Below are positions 57,922 to 64,000 of a stretch of 64,000 nucleotides of DNA, piece by piece. Each line of letters begins with the position of its first letter. Within the stretch, counting starts at the first letter, position 1. The DNA is taken from positions 62,001 through 126,000 of the forward strand of contig CANQSJ010000002.1 of NCBI GenBank assembly GCA_947626495.1. Direction: 5' to 3'. A program made the translations under genes and the position numbers. A model generated the notes under the pieces. That model worked only from the letters and a program-made list of their open reading frames with translations, made no database searches and was not told the DNA's origin. The stretch is from an uncultured Oscillospiraceae bacterium. Lineage in GTDB: Bacteria > Bacillota > Clostridia > Oscillospirales > Oscillospiraceae.

Positions 57922-58731
57922 ATGGACGATCGGCCCATCGGTATATTTGACTCCGGCCTGGGCGGGCTCACCGCCGTCCGGGCTCTGGCTGCCGCCGCCC
58001 CCTGGGAGAGTTTTGTCTATCTGGGGGACACGGCCCACGCCCCTTACGGCGACCGGTCCCGGCAGGAGCTGGTGGCCCTGAGCCGGCAGAACGTGGGATT
58101 TCTGCGCGGCCGGGGGGTGAAGGCCCTGCTGGTGGCCTGCAACACCTCCACCGCCAACGCTATGGACGTGATGCTGGCGGAGAATCCGGACCTGCCGGTG
58201 ATGGGGGTCATCGAGCCGGCGGCGGAGGCGGCGGTGTCCGCCACGGAGACGGGCCGCATCGGCCTGCTGGCCACGGCGGCCACGGTGGCGAGCCTGGCCT
58301 ACGAGCGGGCCATCCGGCGGCTGGCCCCCGGCGCGGAGGTGACGGCGTCCGCCTGCCCCCGGCTGGTGCCCCTGGTGGAGGCGGGCCGGACGGACCCCTC
58401 CGATCCGGAGCTGGCCGCGGCGGCCCGGGAATATGCCGCGCCGCTTCTGGCGGCGGGGACGGATACGGTGATCCTGGGCTGCACCCACTACCCCATCATC
58501 CGCGCCGCCATTCGCCGGGCGGTGGGGCCGGATGTGACCCTCATCGACTCGGGAGCCGCCAGCGTGGGAGCGCTTTTAAAGGCGCTGGAGAGCTGCGGGG
58601 CCCTGGCGGACAAAAACAAAACCGGCAGCCGCGCCTTTTTCTGCAGCGCCGGAAAGGAGACGTTCACCCGCGTGGGCTCCGCCTTCCTGGGCTGGGAGAT
58701 GGCCGGTCTGACGCAGCAGGTGGAGCTGTAA
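57922..58731 (+). CDS. murI: Glutamate racemase
   Basis: MurI supplies D-glutamate for peptidoglycan. The 269-residue protein has PIGIFDSGLGGLTAVR at the start, GDTAHAPYGDRS and the two catalytic Cys in LLVACNTSTANA (about residue 73) and LGCTHYPII (about 183). TTTGAGGAG precedes the ATG. The WYL regulator gene follows after 17 bases, so they probably share a transcript. Confidence 0.95.
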   Translation: MDDRPIGIFDSGLGGLTAVRALAAAAPWESFVYLGDTAHAPYGDRSRQELVALSRQNVGFLRGRGVKALLVACNTSTANAMDVMLAENPDLPVMGVIEPAAEAAVSATETGRIGLLATAATVASLAYERAIRRLAPGAEVTASACPRLVPLVEAGRTDPSDPELAAAAREYAAPLLAAGTDTVILGCTHYPIIRAAIRRAVGPDVTLIDSGAASVGALLKALESCGALADKNKTGSRAFFCSAGKETFTRVGSAFLGWEMAGLTQQVEL

Positions 58732-58748
58732 AAAGCAAGGAGGCGCCC

Positions 58749-59738
58749 ATGGCAAAGTCCGCCAACCAGAAACTGAAGCTGCTGTATCTCTGCCGGTATC
58801 TGCTGCGCCAGTCGGACGAGGACCATCCGGTGACGGTGGCCCAGATGATCGCCTATCTGGCGGGGCAGGACATCGCCGCGGAGCGCAAGAGCATCTATGA
58901 CGACATGGAATCCCTGCGCCTGTTCGGTCTGGATGTACAGAGCGTGCGGGTGGGGTCTGCCACCGGCTATTTCATCGGCGAGCGGCAGTTCCAGCTGCCG
59001 GAGCTGAAGCTGCTGGTGGACAGCGTCCAGTCCTCCCGGTTCATCACCGGGCGGAAGAGTCTGGAGCTGATCGGCAAGCTGGAGGGCCTGGCCAGCACCC
59101 ATCAGGCCCGGGAGCTGAACCACCAGGTGTTCGTCCGGGGCCGGATCAAGACCATGAACGAGTCCATCTACTACAACGTGGACGAGCTGCACGCCGCCAT
59201 CGACCGGGACCGGGCCATCACCTTCCGGTACTATGACTGGGGTCTGGACAAAAAACGGGTCTGGCGCCGGGAGGGCGGCCGCTATGCCGTCAGCCCCTGG
59301 GCGCTGATGTGGGACAGCGAGAATTATTACCTCATCGCCTACGACGGCCAGGCCGGCGAGATCCGCCACTACCGGGTGGACAAGATGGCCTCCATCGCCC
59401 AGACCGATCAGCCCCGCCAGGGGGCGGAGGCCTTCGCCCGGCTGGACATGGCCGCCTACTCCAACGCCCACTTCGGCATGTTCTCCGGCCAGACCGAGAC
59501 CGTGCGCCTGGCCTTTGAAAACGCCCTGGCCGGGCCGGTCATCGACCAGTTCGGCGCGGACGTGAGCCTGGTGCCCATGGACGGGGAGCACTTCTCCGTA
59601 ACGGTAAACGTGGCGGTGAACCGGCAGCTGTTCGGCTGGCTGCTGGGCTTCGGCACCCGGGCCAGGATCCTGGCCCCGGCCTCGGCGGCGGAAGAGATGC
59701 GCCGCTGCCTGGAGTCGGCGGCGGCGCTGTACGATTAA
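58749..59738 (+). CDS. WYL-domain transcriptional regulator
   Basis: This 329-residue protein has an N-terminal helix-turn-helix (about 8-70, VTVAQMIAYLAGQDIAAERK then SIYDDMESLRLFG). The WYL domain (about 145-225) contains ITFRYYDWGLDKKRV and YAVSPWALMWDSENYYLIAYD; a C-terminal WCX-like region follows. WYL proteins sense ligands, often nucleic-acid related, and regulate stress or defence genes. No defence gene is adjacent; it follows murI on the same strand. Confidence 0.9.
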   Translation: MAKSANQKLKLLYLCRYLLRQSDEDHPVTVAQMIAYLAGQDIAAERKSIYDDMESLRLFGLDVQSVRVGSATGYFIGERQFQLPELKLLVDSVQSSRFITGRKSLELIGKLEGLASTHQARELNHQVFVRGRIKTMNESIYYNVDELHAAIDRDRAITFRYYDWGLDKKRVWRREGGRYAVSPWALMWDSENYYLIAYDGQAGEIRHYRVDKMASIAQTDQPRQGAEAFARLDMAAYSNAHFGMFSGQTETVRLAFENALAGPVIDQFGADVSLVPMDGEHFSVTVNVAVNRQLFGWLLGFGTRARILAPASAAEEMRRCLESAAALYD

Positions 59739-59842
59739 AACACGATCCGGCAGATGAGATCCATCCAACCTTCCGCCGTGACGGCCAGGCCGATCACGCC
59801 CCAGAAGACGATGTGCTGCAGGATGTTCTTCCTCTTGGACAT
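59735..59842 (-). CDS. Small 35-residue membrane protein
   Basis: ATG 59842 has AGGGGG 8 bases upstream. The product begins MSKRKNILQ, has one hydrophobic helix (HIVFWGVIGLAVTAEGWMDL, about residues 10-29) and ends CRIVF. Its stop overlaps the WYL gene stop on the other strand. The ribosome site, basic start and helix support a real small membrane protein; the function is unknown. Confidence 0.55.
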   Translation of the reverse strand: MSKRKNILQHIVFWGVIGLAVTAEGWMDLICRIVF

Positions 59843-59924
59843 TTTCCGATCCCCCTTCTGTTTTGTTCTTTGACAGGAGGATACCAGATCCGCTGGCCGA
59901 TAAACCGGACAGCAAGGAGTGCTT

Positions 59925-60824
59925 ATGGATAAAATGCAGTCAGAAAACGGCTACGGCGTGCTGTTCATCGTGGCCACCCCCATCGGCAACGCCCGGGACA
60001 TGTCCCCCCGGGGCGCGGAGATCCTGGAGAGCGTGGACGTGATCGCCGCGGAGGACACCCGCCGCAGCGTGGTGCTGCTCAACAAGCTGGGCATCCGGGG
60101 CAGGCTGGCCAGCAACCACAAGTTCAACGAGCACGGCAAGGCCCGGTATTTCATCGACCTGCTCAAGGCGGGCCAGAGCGTGGCGGTGATCACCGACGCC
60201 GGCACCCCCTGCATCTCCGATCCCGGCAACGAGCTGATCCGGGCCGCGGTGGAGGAGGGGGTGCGCGTGGTGGGCGTGCCCGGCCCCTGCGCGGCGGTGA
60301 CGGCCCTGAGCGTGTCCGGGTTCGACCTGTCCTCCTTCGTGTTCCGGGGCTTCTTCCCCCGGGAGCGGGCGGATCAGACCCGGCTCTTCGGCCAGATGCG
60401 CCGGGGCGCGGTTCGGACGAACGTGTTCTATGAGTCCCCCAAGCGGGTGATGGACACGGTGGAGGTCTTCCTCCGGGAGGCGCCGGACTGCCGGATCTGC
60501 CTGTGCAACGACCTGACCAAGCTCCATGAGACCGCCTTCCGGGGTACGCCGGCCCAGGTGCGGGACCAGCTGCTGGAAAAGGGAAACTATGAAAAGGGGG
60601 AGTTCTGCCTGGTGGCGGAGCTGCCGGAGGAGATGCTGGTGCTCCGGCAGGAGCATGTGGTCTCCGCCGAGGCGCTGCTGGTGGACGCCATGGTCCGCCG
60701 GGACTGCCGGCCCAAGGACGCCATCAAGGCGGTCCTGGCCGACGAGACCAATTCCTACAGCAAAAACGAGCTCTACGCCGCCAGCCTGCGGCTGAAGGAG
60801 CTGTTCGGCGCCGGGGACGCGTAA
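59925..60824 (+). CDS. rsmI: 16S rRNA (cytidine-1402-2'-O)-methyltransferase RsmI
   Basis: ATG 59925 follows AAGGAG by 5 bases and gives 299 residues. RsmI motifs are FIVATPIGNARDMSPRGAEIL, VIAAEDTRRSVVLLN, AVITDAGTPCISDPG and GVPGPCAAVTALSVSG, then the C-terminal FYESPKRVMDTV. It methylates C1402 with RsmH. It is monocistronic with a terminator after it. Confidence 0.95.
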   Translation: MDKMQSENGYGVLFIVATPIGNARDMSPRGAEILESVDVIAAEDTRRSVVLLNKLGIRGRLASNHKFNEHGKARYFIDLLKAGQSVAVITDAGTPCISDPGNELIRAAVEEGVRVVGVPGPCAAVTALSVSGFDLSSFVFRGFFPRERADQTRLFGQMRRGAVRTNVFYESPKRVMDTVEVFLREAPDCRICLCNDLTKLHETAFRGTPAQVRDQLLEKGNYEKGEFCLVAELPEEMLVLRQEHVVSAEALLVDAMVRRDCRPKDAIKAVLADETNSYSKNELYAASLRLKELFGAGDA

Positions 60825-60837
60825 AAGACACAAAAAG

Positions 60838-60866
60838 AGCCCACCTTGGCGGGCTCTTTTTTCTTC
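60838..60866 (+). terminator. Terminator of rsmI
   Basis: GAGCCC(A)CC and GG(C)GGGCTC form a short stem around the TTG loop and are followed by six T. Confidence 0.8.
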
Positions 60867-60951
60867 CCCGGGCGCTCATAATGATTATGGACGCCGGGGC
60901 CGGATCGTGGTACAATCAGCAGGAAGGATCTGTTGCAGGGAGGTTTTTCCA

Positions 60952-61731
60952 ATGCTCATCAAGCGCGATATGCTCTTCACCCCCGCGGGCAAGAACCGCC
61001 CGCTGCACATCTGGCTGCCGGAGGACTACGAGCAGTCCTCGGCGCGCTATCCGGTCATGTATTTCTTCGACGGCCACAACCTCTTCCTCAACGAGGACGC
61101 CACCTACGGCAAGAGCTGGGGCCTGCTGGAATTCTTGCAGAGCTGGGAAAAGCCCCTCATCGTGGTGGGCATCGAGTGCGGCCACGAGGGCAACGAGCGG
61201 CTGCGGGAATACTGCCCGTACCATTTCCGGGGCAAGTTCTGGGGCGACCTGCGGGGCACGGGGGCGGACACCATGCGCTTCATGGCCGAGGAGCTGAATC
61301 CCCTCATCGACCGGGAATACCGGACGCTGCCCGGCCGGGAGACCACGGCCATCGGCGGCTCCTCCATGGGCGGGCTGATGAGCCTGTACGCCATCGTGAA
61401 GCACAACGACGTCTACTCCAAGGCCGCCTGCGTCTCCAGCGCGATCCTCCCCGGCATGCCCAGTCTGCGCAAGGACATCCTGGCCTCCCCCATCGACCCG
61501 GACACCCGCGTCTATCTCTCCTGGGGCACAAAGGAGGCCGTGGGCGGGCGGCTGCGGAAGGCGGGGGACTATGAGACTCTCACCGCGAAAAACAACCTTG
61601 AGCTCGCCCGGATGCTGGAGGAGAAGGGCGCCCGGACCAGCGTGGTCTGCCAGCGGGGCGGGGCCCACAACGAGGCCAGCTGGGAGAAGCTGGTGCCCGG
61701 CTTCATGGACTTTCTCTGGTCGGACCGGTAA
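60952..61731 (+). CDS. Esterase-family alpha/beta hydrolase
   Basis: ATG 60952 follows GGGAGG and gives 259 residues. The nucleophile elbow is GGSSMGGLMS (Ser about residue 142), with YFFDGHNLFL near the N-terminus and the probable catalytic His in QRGGAHNEASWE (about 243). These match the esterase-D/Fes-like family, which includes siderophore and feruloyl esterases. It has no signal peptide, so it acts in the cytosol. The substrate is unknown. Confidence 0.88.
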   Translation: MLIKRDMLFTPAGKNRPLHIWLPEDYEQSSARYPVMYFFDGHNLFLNEDATYGKSWGLLEFLQSWEKPLIVVGIECGHEGNERLREYCPYHFRGKFWGDLRGTGADTMRFMAEELNPLIDREYRTLPGRETTAIGGSSMGGLMSLYAIVKHNDVYSKAACVSSAILPGMPSLRKDILASPIDPDTRVYLSWGTKEAVGGRLRKAGDYETLTAKNNLELARMLEEKGARTSVVCQRGGAHNEASWEKLVPGFMDFLWSDR

Positions 61732-61752
61732 GGACTTCCGCCGGCGGCCGCC

Positions 61753-62844
61753 TCACGGCGAAGGGGCGGGCCCCGGGTATGTCATGGCGACATACTTGCT
61801 CTCCCACGCCGGGTCCTGTCCGTCTGCGCCGCCCCGATAGAGGTCCTCCGCCACCTCCAGGATCACCTCCCGCAGCTCCAGCCGCTCCAGGTATTTTAGG
61901 GGGATGGCGTCGTAGCCCAGGGAAGTTCCCAGAATATTGCCGGCGATGGAGCCGGTGGAATCGCTGTCACCGTCGTGGTTCACCGCGGCGGTGACGCCTT
62001 TTTCAAAGTCGTCGGCGTACCGCACGGCGCAGTACACGGCGATGGCCAGGGCCTCGTCTCCGACCCAGCCCTCGCCCAGCCGGCGGATGGCGGTCAAATC
62101 GTCCGTGTCCGATCCGGCCAGCTCCGCGGCCAGGCCCACCAGCGCCAGCAGCCGCTCCAGATGTCTCGCCTGGGGGAAAACGGCCGGCAGCGCGGCCATG
62201 GCGTCGTTCACCGCCCCGGCCACCGTGTCGCCCTCCCCGGAGATCCGGGCGATGATGTGCGCCAGCATGGCCGCGGGCAGATACCCCAGCTCATGGCCGT
62301 GGGTCAGCGCCGCGGACATCGCCCCGATCCGGTCGATCTGCGCCGGATCGTACCCGGCGCCGCCGAAATACAGCCCGATGGGCGCCGCCCGCATGACGCC
62401 GCCGCAGCCCCGGCTGTGGTTCAGGGGCGCCTCCATGGTGCCGTCCCCGCCCGCCGCCAGGGCGGACATGCAGGTGTTCCCCGGCGCCCGGCAGCTGAAC
62501 AGCCCGGGGACGTTGACCAGCCAGGAATGGCGGGGCCCCGCCGGCAGGGGATACGGCTCCGTCTGGGTCCGGTACCAGTCCCGGTAGCTGAGCATGAGGG
62601 ACCGCGCGTAGCCGTCCCCGGTCCCCCCGGCGCCCCGGAGCAGACCCGCGGCGGTGAACAGGGTCATCTGGGTGTCGTCGGAGATCTCCGCCACGCCCCG
62701 GCGGAGGACATAGTCCCGGATCCCGCCCGCGCCGTATTTGTGAAAGATGGCGGAGGCGGGCAGAAACTCCACCGGATATCCCAGGGCATCCCCCGCCGCG
62801 CCGCCCGCCAGGCAGCCCTTGAATCGACCCAACTGTCGCATCAT
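61753..62844 (-). CDS. ADP-ribosylglycohydrolase family protein
   Basis: ATG 62844 follows GGAGAGGAG and gives 363 residues. The DraG/ARH fold is marked by CLAGGAAGDALGYPVEF (about 10-26), the metal-binding ISDDTQMTLFTA (about 55), NHSRGCGGVMRAAPIG and NHDGDSDSTGSIAGNI (about 295). Such enzymes remove ADP-ribose from proteins or nucleic acids. It follows the 100-residue gene by 74 bases on the same strand. Convergent with the esterase gene, with 21 bases between stops. Confidence 0.9.
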   Translation of the reverse strand: MMRQLGRFKGCLAGGAAGDALGYPVEFLPASAIFHKYGAGGIRDYVLRRGVAEISDDTQMTLFTAAGLLRGAGGTGDGYARSLMLSYRDWYRTQTEPYPLPAGPRHSWLVNVPGLFSCRAPGNTCMSALAAGGDGTMEAPLNHSRGCGGVMRAAPIGLYFGGAGYDPAQIDRIGAMSAALTHGHELGYLPAAMLAHIIARISGEGDTVAGAVNDAMAALPAVFPQARHLERLLALVGLAAELAGSDTDDLTAIRRLGEGWVGDEALAIAVYCAVRYADDFEKGVTAAVNHDGDSDSTGSIAGNILGTSLGYDAIPLKYLERLELREVILEVAEDLYRGGADGQDPAWESKYVAMTYPGPAPSP

Positions 62845-62918
62845 GCTCTCCTCTCCGTCAAAGCAGGGGGAACCGCTCCGACAGCGCCCGTCCCCGGCAG
62901 GCGCCCCCTCCGGGCCGA

Positions 62919-63221
62919 TCACTCCTCCACGCGAATGCTGTTGACGGCCAGACATATCCCCTGCTTCTCCGCGAAGCTCTGGGCGGCGGCGATGATCCTC
63001 TCCTCGTTGCTGTTGACCAGGTAGGCCACCATCTGGTCCTTGGTGCTCTCGGGCATGGCCGCGACGGTGGTCCTCACCAGCGGCTCCGGCAGGGACGCCA
63101 GACTGCCCAGCATCCGCGCCGCCGGGCCGTCCATATCCCGGATCCGGTCCCGCAGCAGCGGCAGCGCCTTCACGGCGATGGCGGCGTAGTCGATCTGTCC
63201 CACATCCAATACGATCTTCAT
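62919..63221 (-). CDS. Hypothetical 100-residue protein
   Basis: ATG 63221 follows CAGGAGGAA. The protein is a compact alpha/beta-type sequence: a short strand (MKIVLDVGQIDYAA), helices (LPLLRDRIRDMDGPAARML, PLVRTTVAAMPESTKDQMVAYLV) and a final strand ICLAVNSIRVEE. No family is recognised. It leads a probable operon with the ADP-ribosylglycohydrolase and has a strong promoter. Confidence 0.7.
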   Translation of the reverse strand: MKIVLDVGQIDYAAIAVKALPLLRDRIRDMDGPAARMLGSLASLPEPLVRTTVAAMPESTKDQMVAYLVNSNEERIIAAAQSFAEKQGICLAVNSIRVEE

Positions 63222-63278
63222 ACTGTTCCTCCTGTTTTTCCCGGCCGGCCGTCGGCCCCGTCTGCCTTCGATATGTCA

Positions 63279-63306
63279 ATTATAAAGGCTCCGCCGGGAT
63301 TGTCAA
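63279..63306 (-). promoter_or_regulatory. Promoter of the 100-residue gene and ADP-ribosylglycohydrolase
   Basis: On the minus strand, TTGACA (63301-63306) and a perfect TATAAT (63279-63284) are 16 bases apart. Confidence 0.8.
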
Positions 63307-63734
63307 GAAACCGCCCCGCCCCAGGCGCTCTTCCCCGCTCCGGGCGTCCCCCGCTCCTTCCGGTTTTCCATTATTCCCCACATATTTTCTTAATTATCCG
63401 TAAAAATAAAATATATTTACCACTTATGGCAGCAATTTTCAGAAAATTCGGTATACATTCCCCCACTTTCCCGCTCGCGCCGCCGCGCATCCCCTCCGGC
63501 CGGTCCGGACCAGGTCCTGAAAGCGCCGTCAATTTCCGGCGCATTCCGGCGGGGTCTTAAAGGTCCATTCATCATTTGTTTACAAATAGTTGCAAATTTA
63601 TTCACCATTGCCCGGGCGGGATACGGTATGATAGGACCATCCCAAGGGAGAGTGCCGATGCTCCCGCGGGAAGGACACGTGAGCATGATCGTTTGACACT
63701 TTTCATTTTTCACTCCTCTCTTCTTTGTTGCAGG
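63307..63734. other. Intergenic stretch, no gene seen
   Basis: The sequence changes from C-rich (63307-63370) to strongly AT-rich (about 63380-63460, with ATTTTCAGAAAAT and AAAATATATTT), then C-rich, then AT-rich again near 63580. Open frames on both strands lack ribosome sites and family motifs. It may contain the distal control region of the last gene. Confidence 0.4.
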
Positions 63735-63893
63735 GCCGGTCACCTTCGGGTGGCCGGCTTTGTACGTTTGCCTGAAAGGCAAACGTACAAAGCCATTGCT
63801 CCATTCGAGGGCGGCTCCCGCCCCCTCGAGCTCCCCCTGCGCGACGGGCCGGCCTGTATGGTCTCCCTTGACGGAGGCCATACAAAGCCCTTT
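63735..63893. repeat. Hairpin-rich intergenic element
   Basis: Four dyads follow each other: CCGGTCACC/GGTGGCCGG at about 63735-63757; a perfect 17-bp stem at 63756-63772 with 63778-63794 (loop TGAAA); GAGGGCGG/CCGCCCCTC-type near 63808-63830; and TGTATGG/CCATACA around 63856-63884. GGCTTTGTA and TACAAAGCC mark the second and fourth. It has the look of a dispersed repeat, and short frames through it are not credible genes. Confidence 0.65.
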
Positions 63894-63940
63894 CCCTTTT
63901 CCCCCCAAATGTGATATCATAGCGGGCGAGGTGACGCGCC

Positions 63941-64000
63941 GTGACGAAAAACATCCCGCCCTTCGAGGGCTTTCCGGAGGACCTGCCGGACTTTCTGTGG
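63941..64000 (+). CDS. Start of a gene running off the window, possibly DUF2461
   Basis: GTG 63941 follows GCGAGGTG and opens a frame to the last base (20 codons; begins MTKNIPPFEGFPEDLPDFLW with GTG read as Met). The F-x-GF-x-LPDFL pattern resembles the N-terminus of DUF2461/TIGR02453 proteins, but too little is visible for certainty. Confidence 0.4.
   Translation, partial: MTKNIPPFEGFPEDLPDFLW

Noticed and set aside
63417-63920. Open frames of 112-167 codons in the last intergenic gap
   Set aside because: They run through perfect hairpins on both strands with no ribosome site, so they reflect repeat structure rather than coding.

Overview
The window is GC-rich DNA (clearly above 60% in coding regions) with short intergenic gaps, AGGAGG-type ribosome binding sites and TTGACA/TATAAT promoters. 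It carries CIRCE heat-shock operators and four sporulation genes (spoIIP, yabP, yabQ, spoIVB). Together these point to a spore-forming, high-GC Clostridia genome of the Oscillospiraceae type (Flavonifractor / Lawsonibacter / Oscillibacter-like). The genus is an inference. Most of the window is ordinary chromosome with a few accessory patches.

Layout. 0-2.3 kb: the tail of a membrane-protein pair, then a divergent phage-style switch (S24 repressor facing a small sigma-like regulator) with three spaced operator copies. 2.3-8.3 kb: rsmG, a SleB-like hydrolase, a TSCPD protein, spoIIP, a CBS protein, a lipoprotein and a repeat-rich gap, then divIC-yabQ-yabP. 8.4-15.4 kb: a minus-strand run of metG, a VanW-family protein, hemW and an AAA ATPase. 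15.6-25.2 kb: two secreted or lipid-anchored proteins of unknown function, CIRCE-controlled htpG, a CBS/DRTGG pyrophosphatase-like protein, spoIVB and a frameshifted lipoprotein. 25.4-33.3 kb: a TAXI-TRAP transporter and a Bce-type four-gene module (response regulator, kinase, ATPase, FtsX-like permease). 33.4-43.3 kb: an alpha-hydroxy-acid oxidase, plsY, tRNA-Arg, a small YtxH-like gene, ymdB, an SbcD/SbcC-like pair, an rRNA methyltransferase, a nitrilase-family enzyme and yitT. Two copies of a short inverted-repeat element lie here, one of them carrying a DUF559 endonuclease gene. 43.4-48.7 kb: CIRCE-groES-groEL, a four-helix membrane protein, a Sel1-repeat protein and rplM-rpsI.

48.8-56.5 kb: a ThyX-like protein, a PurN-like protein lacking the usual catalytic residues, and a series of membrane-associated proteins carrying zinc ribbons (an SH3 protein, a coiled-coil protein with DUF1413, an SPFH protein and MscL). 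A 108-bp nested palindrome lies among them. 56.5-64 kb: ybaK, proC, murI, a WYL regulator, rsmI, an esterase, an ADP-ribosylglycohydrolase with a 100-residue neighbour, and a hairpin-rich gap before a gene that runs off the end.

Most interesting are the DUF559 gene bracketed by the same inverted ends that occur as an empty 117-bp copy 2.3 kb away, the zinc-ribbon envelope cluster with the large palindrome, the PurN-like and SleB-like proteins that appear to have lost catalytic residues, and the compact repressor switch. No CRISPR array, rRNA operon or intact prophage was seen. All family assignments rest on reading motifs from memory; no database search was run.
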